Shown piece after piece: positions 57,563 to 64,000 of a DNA stretch of 64,000 bases; within the stretch, counting starts at the first letter, position 1; every line of letters starts with the position of its first letter. Source of the stretch: CAVXSP01 sp963724645 (lineage in GTDB: Bacteria > Acidobacteriota > Vicinamibacteria > Vicinamibacterales > SCN-69-37); assembly GCA_963724645.1 (NCBI GenBank), contig CAVRVJ010000013.1, positions 248,001 through 312,000 on the forward strand, written 5' to 3'. A model generated the notes under the pieces. The model was not told the origin of the DNA and did not search any database. It was given only the letters and a program-made list of their open reading frames with translations. The position numbers and the translations under genes were made by a program.

Positions 57563-58651
57563 TTACAGACCGTGCACTTTCACCATCGTGCGGTCGAGTA
57601 CCTTGAGATTCGACTTGCCGCACATCCCCATGTAGCGCGCCAACTCGGTTTGCAGCATCTCGACCACGCCCTGGACGCCGTCGGCGCCGTAAGCCGCCAG
57701 GCCCCACATGATCGGGCGGCCCACGAGCACGCCCTGCGCACCAAAGGCCAGGGCCTTGAGAATGTCGGTGCCCCGCCGGAAGGAGCCGTCGACGAGGACA
57801 GGCACCTTGCCACCGACCGCGTCGACGATGTTCGGCAACGCCAGGATTGGCGCTTGCTTGCTCGAGGCCACGAGCCCGTAGGTCGACACGACGATGCCAT
57901 CGGCCCCGTTGAGCAGCGCCAATCGTGCCATTTCGGGGGTGGCAATACCTTTGACGAGTACCGGGACGCTCACGCCGCGCTTGAGAGCCGAGAGTGACGC
58001 CCAGTCCACGGTCGCGACCGTCGCGGCGGCGCGCGTGCCGGGCGCCGAGGGCACGGCGCCCACGGTAACGCAAATCGCCTTGCAGCCAGCCTTCACGGCA
58101 TCCTGGACTTGAGTCCGCGCGGCCGGTTCGCCTGGAAACACCTGGTACCAGAGCGACGCCTTGGCCTGCCCCGCCAATGTTTCGAGTGGCACGCTCGAGT
58201 GGCTGCCGACAACCATCACCGCCTTGGCCGCCGACGCGCCGTTCAGGGTCGCGAGTTCGCCATCCGCGTGAAATCGCTTCTGGTCCGCCATCGGCCCCAC
58301 GAGGATGGGCGTGAAATGCGCGTCGCCAAACAGCGTGACGCCGAGATCCATGTCGAGGACCGGCGACAGCATCCGCGGCCGCAGCGTCATGCGATCGAAG
58401 GCCGCGCGATCGCCGCCGGCGATCAGCGCATACACCGACGGCGCCAGCTTCAGCTTCGCCTGCTGTTCATATTCGAGCGTGTTGACGAGCTCCGCGCGCG
58501 GAGCCAGCCGGACCGGCGCTGCGTCAGGCACTCGTCCGGTCCGTACTGGTGTCGCCGGACCCTGCGGCACAGCCGAGCCGGTAGCGGATCCGACGACGAA
58601 GGCGCCCACGGTGCCGAGCATTTGACGACGGCTGGATTTGTGCCCGCGCAT
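57563..58651 (-). CDS. Alpha-hydroxy-acid oxidase-like protein lacking the catalytic His/Arg
   Basis: 362 aa. The ATG at 58651 is chosen because it gives a Tat-like signal (SSRRQMLGTVGAFVVGSATG). The FMN barrel is kept: GGDRAAFDRMTLRPRML, PILVGPMA, Lys234 (VLVKGI), and DGSFRRGTDILKALAFGAQG with VLVGRP. However, where the family has SNHGGR the sequence is STYGLV (256-261), so the catalytic His is Tyr258 and the substrate-binding Arg is Val261. It probably binds FMN but cannot carry out the usual hydride transfer; it may be a pseudo-enzyme partner of the intact copy, with which it forms a gapless operon. Divergent from the NHL genes. Confidence 0.87.
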   Translation of the reverse strand: MRGHKSSRRQMLGTVGAFVVGSATGSAVPQGPATPVRTGRVPDAAPVRLAPRAELVNTLEYEQQAKLKLAPSVYALIAGGDRAAFDRMTLRPRMLSPVLDMDLGVTLFGDAHFTPILVGPMADQKRFHADGELATLNGASAAKAVMVVGSHSSVPLETLAGQAKASLWYQVFPGEPAARTQVQDAVKAGCKAICVTVGAVPSAPGTRAAATVATVDWASLSALKRGVSVPVLVKGIATPEMARLALLNGADGIVVSTYGLVASSKQAPILALPNIVDAVGGKVPVLVDGSFRRGTDILKALAFGAQGVLVGRPIMWGLAAYGADGVQGVVEMLQTELARYMGMCGKSNLKVLDRTMVKVHGL

Positions 58652-58780
58652 TTGATCCTCACTGACGGGCAATGGGCCTCGCGTGCCGGCGAGGGTAACC
58701 CACTTCGAAGGCGGGGATCCAGTCCCAAGGACGGGCGCCAAGCCGACGCGTTCGCCCGGGCGACCGAGCGCTAAAAATCT

Positions 58781-58809
58781 CTGAGAATGCGCGCGTGCGC
58801 GGGTATACA
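58781..58809 (+). promoter_or_regulatory. Possible sigma-70 type promoter of the NHL genes
   Basis: CTGAGA at 58781-58786 and TATACA at 58804-58809 are 17 bases apart, 60 bases before the start at 58869. The -35 matches consensus in four of six positions. Confidence 0.35.
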
Positions 58810-58868
58810 GTGTGGGCCGAGACCGGGCCGGCGCGATGGTGCCGGCCGGAGCTGTTGGGAGAGCTCAT

Positions 58869-59912
58869 ATGAAGCGATGCCTGACGTTTGTCGTCGCCGC
58901 CGTGCTGTTTGGCGGCTCTGCCTTTGCGCAGAGCAAAGCCAAGGCGCAAAACGTTCCTGAAATTGCCAGCGAGATCCGTCCCTTCCTGAAGCTCCCACCG
59001 GGCCTGTATCTAGGCGAAACCATGGGTGTGGCGACCAATTCCAAGGGGCATCTCTTCGTCTACGTGCGGAGCGCCACGACGCGCCTCTTCGAGTTCGATC
59101 AGAACGGCGCCTACGTCCGCGAAATCGGCGCGGGAAGCTACGCGTTCGAGTTCGCGCACAGTGTCCGGGTCGATCCGCAGGACAACATCTGGATCGTCGA
59201 CGAAGGCACGAATCTGGTCGTGAAGTTCAACCCCGCAGGGCGAATCGTGATGGTGCTCGGCCACAGGCCGGACGCGGTGGCCGGCGCGGTGGCGACGCCC
59301 ACGGGCCCGTCGCCGCCCGCTGAGAAGTATGTGTTCGGCCGCCCGACCGACGTTGCGTGGGACCCGCAGGGCAACATCTTCGTGTCGGACGGATACACCA
59401 ATCACCGCGTGGTCAAGTACGACAAGGACGGCCGTTTCCTCGCGCAGGCCGGCAGTGAGAAAGCCGGATCGGAGCCCGGCCAGCTCAACTTGCCGCACGG
59501 AATCGCGGTCGACCTGCAAGGCAATGTCTACGTCGCCGACCGCAGCAACACGCGGCTTCAGGTGTTCGATAACAACCTCAACAAGAAGGCCATCTACGAC
59601 AACATCGGTGATTCGTGGACCGTGTGCGTCTCGCCGGGCCCGCACCAGTACCTCTTCACCTCCAACTCCAATCCCAACGGCAATGCGCCCGGGACGTGGG
59701 ACAACACCGGTGAGATCTACAAGATGGAATTGGACGGGAAGATCCTGGGCAAGTTCGGCCACGCCAGCAAACAACCTGGCGGGTTCCAGGTCGTCCACAC
59801 GATCGACTGTCGCAATCCGAACGAGCTCATCGTGGCGGAGATCGAGTCGTGGCGGGTACAGAAGATCACCCTCAAGCCGCAGGATTCGCCGAAGTCAACT
59901 GCCGTGCGGTAG
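58869..59912 (+). CDS. Exported NHL-repeat six-bladed propeller protein 1
   Basis: 347 aa. The start at 58869 gives a signal peptide (CLTFVVAAVLFGGSAFAQ). NHL repeats recur with a DPQDNIWIVDEGTNLVVKFN-type pattern at about residues 110, 180 (DPQGNIFVSDGYTNHRVVKY) and 230 (DLQGNVYVADRSNTRLQVFD), and the fold closes at the end with ELIVAEIESWRVQKITL. No enzymatic motifs of peptidyl-hydroxyglycine lyase are evident, so a binding role is likely. A close relative follows 20 bases later. Confidence 0.86.
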   Translation: MKRCLTFVVAAVLFGGSAFAQSKAKAQNVPEIASEIRPFLKLPPGLYLGETMGVATNSKGHLFVYVRSATTRLFEFDQNGAYVREIGAGSYAFEFAHSVRVDPQDNIWIVDEGTNLVVKFNPAGRIVMVLGHRPDAVAGAVATPTGPSPPAEKYVFGRPTDVAWDPQGNIFVSDGYTNHRVVKYDKDGRFLAQAGSEKAGSEPGQLNLPHGIAVDLQGNVYVADRSNTRLQVFDNNLNKKAIYDNIGDSWTVCVSPGPHQYLFTSNSNPNGNAPGTWDNTGEIYKMELDGKILGKFGHASKQPGGFQVVHTIDCRNPNELIVAEIESWRVQKITLKPQDSPKSTAVR

Positions 59913-59932
59913 GACGGATGAGGAGGCAGGTC

Positions 59933-61078
59933 ATGAGACGCTTGTTACCGCTTTTGCTGGCCGCAGCCCTTCTTTCCGCAGCGGTGGTGGTCGCCCAGGT
60001 GGCCGTACCGGCGATCCGGTTCGATTCTGTCGAGCCGCTGAAATTCCCCGACAACATCTCCCTGGGCGAAGTGGCCGGCGTCGCGACCAATTCGAAAGGT
60101 GACATCGTCGTCTACACGAGAACGGGCCATCCGACGATTTCGATCGGCACGTCGCGGGCGTTCGCACACGGAGGCTCGCGGCTGTTCCAGTTCGACAAGA
60201 CCGGGAAGTACGTTCGCGAGATCGGGCAGGAGACATACGGATTCATGGTCGCCCAGCAGGTGCGGGTCGATCCCCAGGACAACATCTGGACCGTCGATCA
60301 GATGACGAACATGGTCATCAAGTGGGATCCGGCCGGGCAGGTGCAGATGCTGCTCGGCAGAAAAGCGGAGGCGGATCGGGTTCCGGCGCCGCCACTCGCG
60401 CCGGCGGCGGGCGCGGCTTCGGCCGGAGGCGGCGGGGGCCGCGGCGGTGGCGGGGCCGGCGCTCCGGCAGCCGCGGCGCCTGCAGGCGGGGGCCGCCGTG
60501 GCGGAGGTGGACCTCCCGGCGCTGGAGCGCCTCAAGATCTTTTCCAACGGCCCGCCGATGTGGCGTGGGACGCCGCCGGAAACATCTATGTGGCCGATGG
60601 GCTGGGGACCAATTCCAGGGTCGCCAAGTTTGACAAGAACGGCAAGTTCGTCAAGTCGTGGGGCTCGACCGGATCAGGGCCGGGGCAGTTCACCGTGGTG
60701 CACGCGATTGCGATCGATGCGAAGGGCCTGGTCTACGTCGCCGATGCCGGCAACAAGAGAATTCAGGTCTTTGACGGCGACGGAACGGTCAAGGCCGAGA
60801 TTTCCAACGTGGGCGCCCCCGCGGCCCTCTGCATCACGCCTGGGCCCCATCAGTATCTGTATGCGTCGAATTCGAACCCCCCGGAGAATATCGACGTGGA
60901 TGGGGAGATCTACAAGTTGGAGCTCGACGGACGCATCGTCGGCAAGTTTGGCCGGGCCGGAAAGCCCCTGAAAGAATTCGGGACTGTCAACGCCATCGAC
61001 TGTCGAAGCGAGAACGACATCTACGTCGGAGAAATCGGCAACTGGCGAGTCCAGAAGCTCACGTTGCACCCCAACTAA
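59933..61078 (+). CDS. Exported NHL-repeat six-bladed propeller protein 2 with Gly/Ala insert
   Basis: 381 aa. AGGAGG at 59921-59926 selects the ATG at 59933 over the one at 59918. A signal peptide (LLPLLLAAALLSAAVVVAQ) is followed by NHL repeats such as DPQDNIWTVDQMTNMVIKW and DAAGNIYVADGLGTNSRVAKF. It is a tandem paralogue of the preceding protein (shared ends GEIYKLELDGRIVGKFG and NWRVQKLTL), but between blades it carries a ~50-residue Ala/Gly/Pro-rich insert (about 145-202) where the first protein has only a short loop. Both end without a terminator until the inverted repeat at 61081. Confidence 0.86.
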   Translation: MRRLLPLLLAAALLSAAVVVAQVAVPAIRFDSVEPLKFPDNISLGEVAGVATNSKGDIVVYTRTGHPTISIGTSRAFAHGGSRLFQFDKTGKYVREIGQETYGFMVAQQVRVDPQDNIWTVDQMTNMVIKWDPAGQVQMLLGRKAEADRVPAPPLAPAAGAASAGGGGGRGGGGAGAPAAAAPAGGGRRGGGGPPGAGAPQDLFQRPADVAWDAAGNIYVADGLGTNSRVAKFDKNGKFVKSWGSTGSGPGQFTVVHAIAIDAKGLVYVADAGNKRIQVFDGDGTVKAEISNVGAPAALCITPGPHQYLYASNSNPPENIDVDGEIYKLELDGRIVGKFGRAGKPLKEFGTVNAIDCRSENDIYVGEIGNWRVQKLTLHPN

Positions 61079-61080
61079 TC

Positions 61081-61166
61081 CGGAAAGCACTTGACTTGAC
61101 GTGGCATCGTCGCGCGCCCGCGAGGGCGCGGGCGCAACCTGCTACGTCAAGTCAAGTGACTTTCCG
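61081..61166. terminator. Nested inverted repeat, probable bidirectional terminator or palindromic element
   Basis: Arms 61081-61105 and 61141-61166 are complementary over ~25 bp with one bulge and one mismatch (core CACTTGACTTGACGT). The loop contains a second GC hairpin, GCGCCCGCG/CGCGGGCGC. It starts 2 bases after the stop of the plus-strand NHL gene and ends 17 bases before the stop of the minus-strand cupin gene. Confidence 0.65.
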
Positions 61167-61182
61167 CGGTACCCGCGCCGCC

Positions 61183-61578
61183 TTATTTCGCTGGTGTGGC
61201 GACTGGTTTTCCCTTTTCGATGACGTAGGTCGCCAGGACCCGGGCCAGTGTCGAACCGTGATTGGTGGCGTTGTGCACTGCGCCGGAAGGGATGACGAAG
61301 GCTTTCCCCGGGCCCATCTCCACGGGAGGCTTTCCGTCCACCTCGACGACTACCGTGCCTTCGAGCATGTAGCCGACTTCTTCCCCTGGATGGGTGTGCC
61401 GACCCGCCGCGACGCCCGGCGGAATTTCGGCCACGGCCGTGACCACCTCACGTCCTGGGACGGAGATGTCCACCTGCTGAAGAATCGTGCGTTTGAAGGC
61501 CGGCTGTTGAGCAGCCACGCCCGCGATCACGCCGACCATTACGGCTGCTGCGCCGATGGTGATTGCCAGTCTTCTCAT
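61183..61578 (-). CDS. Exported cupin-domain protein
   Basis: 131 aa. AAGGAG at 61585-61590 selects the ATG at 61578, which gives a signal peptide (LAITIGAAAVMVGVIAGVAAQ). The single cupin domain shows both conserved motifs: GRHTHPGEEVGYMLEGTV, with His-His-Glu type metal ligands, and PSGAVHNATNHG, with the final His. Small exported cupins of this type are common in Proteobacteria and Acidobacteria, and their ligands are mostly unknown. It is divergent from the PAP2 gene with 292 bases between them; I see nothing else in that spacer. Confidence 0.88.
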   Translation of the reverse strand: MRRLAITIGAAAVMVGVIAGVAAQQPAFKRTILQQVDISVPGREVVTAVAEIPPGVAAGRHTHPGEEVGYMLEGTVVVEVDGKPPVEMGPGKAFVIPSGAVHNATNHGSTLARVLATYVIEKGKPVATPAK

Positions 61579-61870
61579 GGTCATCTCCTTGTTCGCGCGA
61601 ATGCCGCAGGGGCGTCTACGCGCGAATATGTTACCCCCGATCGGAGCTGTCCACAAAGGGCCCGGACGCCCTGTCCGGAGCGATTCGCGCCGCGCGGACC
61701 CAGTGGATCGATACATTCCATCTGTGGTCACTCGACTCTGTGCGCGCGTTCATTCAGAATGAAGGGCCGGATGATCCTCTCTGCCTTATGTGGTGTGGAA
61801 GATCCCTGGTCGCAACGTGACGCGGGGCCTGAGCCTTGCGGCAAGCCAGGGACCGACAGGGTGTGAGACG

Positions 61871-62677
61871 ATGAACCGGACTCCCGCGTGCCTCATCAGC
61901 ACGATGCTCGCGATCAGCGTGACTCCGGCACTCGCGAGCGCCCAGGCGCCTCGCACAGCCGGATTCGGATCGGTCGCCGCCGAGTCGCCGCCGGCCGATG
62001 ACACCGCTGCAGCGAACTCGAGTACAGCGAACTCGAACGTCGTTATGAGGTTCGTGCGCGATGTGGGAAGCGACTACAAGAACTTCTTTTCGACCGAGAC
62101 GGCATGGTGGCTCGGTGTAGGTGGCGGCGCTGCCTGGGCCACACACGCTGCAGACCGCTCGATTGCCGACTGGATGCAGAAGAATCCGCCCTCGCTTCCT
62201 GGGGGTTCTCTGTACGGATCGCAGCTCGTGGAGATCCCGGTCGCGATCGGCTGGTGGATTGCGGGATCGGCGGCTGGAAGCCCAGCACAGGCCGACGCCG
62301 GCCGCGACCTGTTGCGCGCACAACTGTCCGTCGCGACCTGGACCTACGGCATCAAGTTCGCGACCAACCGCACGCGGCCCAATGGAGATCCGCATTCGTT
62401 CCCGTCGGGTCATGCGTCAACGTCTTTCACAGTCGCCATGGTTCTGCAGGAACATTTCGGCTGGAAGGCTGGCATCCCGGCGTTCGCCGCGGCCACGTAT
62501 ACGGGAATCTCGCGCCTCGGCGAGAACCAGCATTGGGCGAGCGACATCGTGTTCGGGGCAGCGCTGGGGATGGCCAGCGGCCGGACGGTGACGATTCACA
62601 TGCGGCGCACGAATCTGGTGGTGTCGCCCGCGCCCATGCCGGGTGGCATGGGCCTGACCCTCACGGCCCTGAGGTAG
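61871..62677 (+). CDS. PAP2-family phosphatase, exported or membrane-associated
   Basis: 268 aa from the ATG at 61871, giving a signal peptide (CLISTMLAISVTPALASAQ). The three acid-phosphatase motifs are complete: Lys162-x6-Arg169-Pro170, PSGH at 178-181, and Ser214-Arg215-x5-His221-x3-Asp225. Such enzymes dephosphorylate lipid phosphates such as undecaprenyl pyrophosphate or phosphatidic acid. The hydrophobic segments are short (VEIPVAIGWWIAGSAAG and around 183-210), so it may be periplasmic with weak membrane contact. The outer-membrane barrel gene begins 3 bases after its stop, so the two are one operon. Confidence 0.9.
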   Translation: MNRTPACLISTMLAISVTPALASAQAPRTAGFGSVAAESPPADDTAAANSSTANSNVVMRFVRDVGSDYKNFFSTETAWWLGVGGGAAWATHAADRSIADWMQKNPPSLPGGSLYGSQLVEIPVAIGWWIAGSAAGSPAQADAGRDLLRAQLSVATWTYGIKFATNRTRPNGDPHSFPSGHASTSFTVAMVLQEHFGWKAGIPAFAAATYTGISRLGENQHWASDIVFGAALGMASGRTVTIHMRRTNLVVSPAPMPGGMGLTLTALR

Positions 62678-62680
62678 TCG

Positions 62681-63886
62681 ATGAGGCGTTCGCCGGCACT
62701 GCAGATTTTTCTCGTTTTCGCTCTCGTCGCGTACGGATCGACCGCTGAGGCGCAGGAGCCGGCGTCGCGTGAAGCGCTCATCGAACAGCAGCAGGACGCG
62801 AAGGCCGCTGCGTTGACGCCGGCCGAGCCCGGCAAAGCCGAACAGATCGTGATGCGCCTCTCGGACGCGTTCCTGTCCGGCATGACGCTGCATCCCTTCT
62901 GGCAGAACTCGTATTCAGGCGGTGGCTTCACTCTTGGCGCCGGGTACCTCAAGCATGTGAGCCCGTACAACACGCTCGATGTCCGCGGCAGCATCACCTT
63001 CATCGGATACAAACGGCTCGAAGCCGAGTTCATCGTGCCCGAGTTGTTCGGCCGCCGCGGCAATCTCTCCGTTCTCGGCGGATGGCGCGAGGCGACGCAG
63101 GTCGGGTTTTACGGGTTCGGCATGACGTCGGCGCAGGAGAACCGGGCCAACTACGGCTTTCAGCAGCCGTACGTCTCGGCGAAACTCGAGGTGTTTCCGA
63201 CAAAACGCCTCTTTCTCGTGCGCGGCGGACTCGAGGTCACGCAGTGGAAGCAGACCCCCGGGGAAGGCGACGTGCCATCGGTCGATCAGGTCTACACGCC
63301 GGAGGCGTTACCTGGCCTCGGCGCGCAGCCAGCCTACTGGCACACGCAGGGCACCGTCGGAGTGGATTCGCGTGCGCCCTCCCGCGGCTATTCGCGTCGT
63401 GGCGGATTCTACGGAGTCACCCTCCACGATTTTACGGAGAACGACGGCGCGTACGGATTCAACCAGATCGATTACGAGGCGATTCAGCACATTCCGATCC
63501 TGCGTGAGGCGTGGGTCGTATCGCTGCACGGGATGGCCCAGACAACCTACGACAAGACCGGCCAGACCATCCCCTTCTTCATGATGCCGTCGATCGGCGG
63601 CGGCTCGGATCTGCGGGCCTATGCGAGCTGGCGGTTGCGGGATCTGAACAGCCTGTATCTCCAGGCCGAATGGCGCGTCATGGTCAACCGGTTCGTGGAC
63701 CTGGCGCTCTTTTACGACGCAGGTAAAGTCGCCGCCCGTCGCACCGATCTGACCCTCGGCGGCATGAAGACCGACGTGGGCCTCGGGTTCCGATGGCACG
63801 GTCCGGCAGCCACGCCGCTGCGAATTGAATTGACGCACGGCAGCGAAGGTTTCGGCCTCGTCTTCGCGGCCTCGCAGGTGTTCTGA
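62681..63886 (+). CDS. Omp85/BamA-like outer-membrane beta-barrel protein
   Basis: 401 aa with a signal peptide (IFLVFALVAYGSTAEAQ). No POTRA domains are seen. The barrel resembles the C-terminal surface-antigen domain (Bac_surface_Ag): a GGFTLGAGYLKHVSPYNTLD strand pair, the motif GGGSDLRAYASWRLRDLNSL, ALFYDAGKV, and the end VFAASQVF. The GSDLRAY segment corresponds to the VRGF/Y-type motif of Omp85 loop 6. POTRA-less relatives include patatin-linked and small surface proteins. Pairing with a PAP2 phosphatase in one operon suggests a role in envelope lipid handling. Confidence 0.85.
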   Translation: MRRSPALQIFLVFALVAYGSTAEAQEPASREALIEQQQDAKAAALTPAEPGKAEQIVMRLSDAFLSGMTLHPFWQNSYSGGGFTLGAGYLKHVSPYNTLDVRGSITFIGYKRLEAEFIVPELFGRRGNLSVLGGWREATQVGFYGFGMTSAQENRANYGFQQPYVSAKLEVFPTKRLFLVRGGLEVTQWKQTPGEGDVPSVDQVYTPEALPGLGAQPAYWHTQGTVGVDSRAPSRGYSRRGGFYGVTLHDFTENDGAYGFNQIDYEAIQHIPILREAWVVSLHGMAQTTYDKTGQTIPFFMMPSIGGGSDLRAYASWRLRDLNSLYLQAEWRVMVNRFVDLALFYDAGKVAARRTDLTLGGMKTDVGLGFRWHGPAATPLRIELTHGSEGFGLVFAASQVF

Positions 63887-63894
63887 TATCCGCC

Positions 63895-64000
63895 ATGCGC
63901 AGAAGAATCCTTCTCTGGCCCCTCGTTGCGGCCGTCCTCGCCGCCGCGGTCGCCGCCGCCGGCGGTGCCACCATCTCTCCGCGTTTCTACGACGACGACC
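63895..64000 (+). CDS. Start of an exported protein, cut by window end
   Basis: The first 35 codons show a signal peptide (RRILLWPLVAAVLAAAVAAAGG) and then ATISPRFYDDD, with no stop before the window ends. The start lies 8 bases after the stop of the Omp85-like gene, so it continues that operon. The family cannot be identified from so little sequence. Confidence 0.6.
   Translation, partial: MRRRILLWPLVAAVLAAAVAAAGGATISPRFYDDD

Overview
The window looks like a chromosomal piece of an Acidobacteriota member, most likely the Vicinamibacteria (old subdivision 6) or a close relative. The DNA is very GC-rich. It carries protein families that are largely acidobacterial: three FtsX/MacB-type ADOP permeases without an ATPase gene, a PadR regulator, TIGR03435 and TIGR03436 (VWFA-related) proteins, and large carboxypeptidase-regulatory TonB-type outer-membrane receptors. 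I saw no tRNA, rRNA, CRISPR array, integrase or insertion sequence.

Layout. 1-9.5 kb: the 3' part of an ADOP permease, an HtrA-type serine protease, a WD40-like propeller protein, a PadR-ADOP pair with two matching palindromic operators, and a small membrane protein. 9.5-18.9 kb (minus): an operon of a two-domain TIGR03435 protein, a TonB-type receptor, a TIGR03436 protein and an ADOP permease; the last three carry frameshifts. 19-24 kb (plus): an intact TonB-type receptor followed closely by a histidine kinase with a periplasmic-binding-protein-like sensor. 24-29.4 kb (minus): a TIGR03436 protein and two tandem TMTC-like membrane/TPR proteins. 29.5-35.2 kb (plus): a SoxC-like molybdoprotein with a SoxD-like cytochrome, a VOC-fold protein and a YfhO-type membrane protein. 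35-38.9 kb (minus): another frameshifted TonB-type receptor.

39-61 kb is the most interesting part: an island of mostly exported redox enzymes. It has two PQQ dehydrogenases with a cytochrome c domain placed inside the propeller, seven xylose-isomerase-like TIM-barrel proteins plus an eighth remnant, a ThuA protein, a truncated MauG gene, a sorbosone-dehydrogenase-like/HEAT/cytochrome c protein, a pentaheme cytochrome, two FMN hydroxyacid-oxidase-like proteins and two NHL propellers. Sequence similarity indicates that a four-gene module (PQQ dehydrogenase + TIM-barrel types A, B, C) was duplicated and that the second copy has been rearranged. A working model is periplasmic oxidation of sugars or glycosides, with electrons passed to c-type cytochromes and products handled by the exported isomerase-like proteins; the substrate is unknown. 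Many of these proteins, from unrelated folds, carry Gly/Ala/Pro-rich low-complexity inserts.

61-64 kb: a nested inverted repeat that probably acts as a bidirectional terminator, a cupin, a PAP2 phosphatase, an Omp85-type barrel and the start of an unidentified exported protein. About a dozen single-base frameshifts fall in otherwise well-conserved genes, so either assembly error or gene decay must be considered when using the broken genes.
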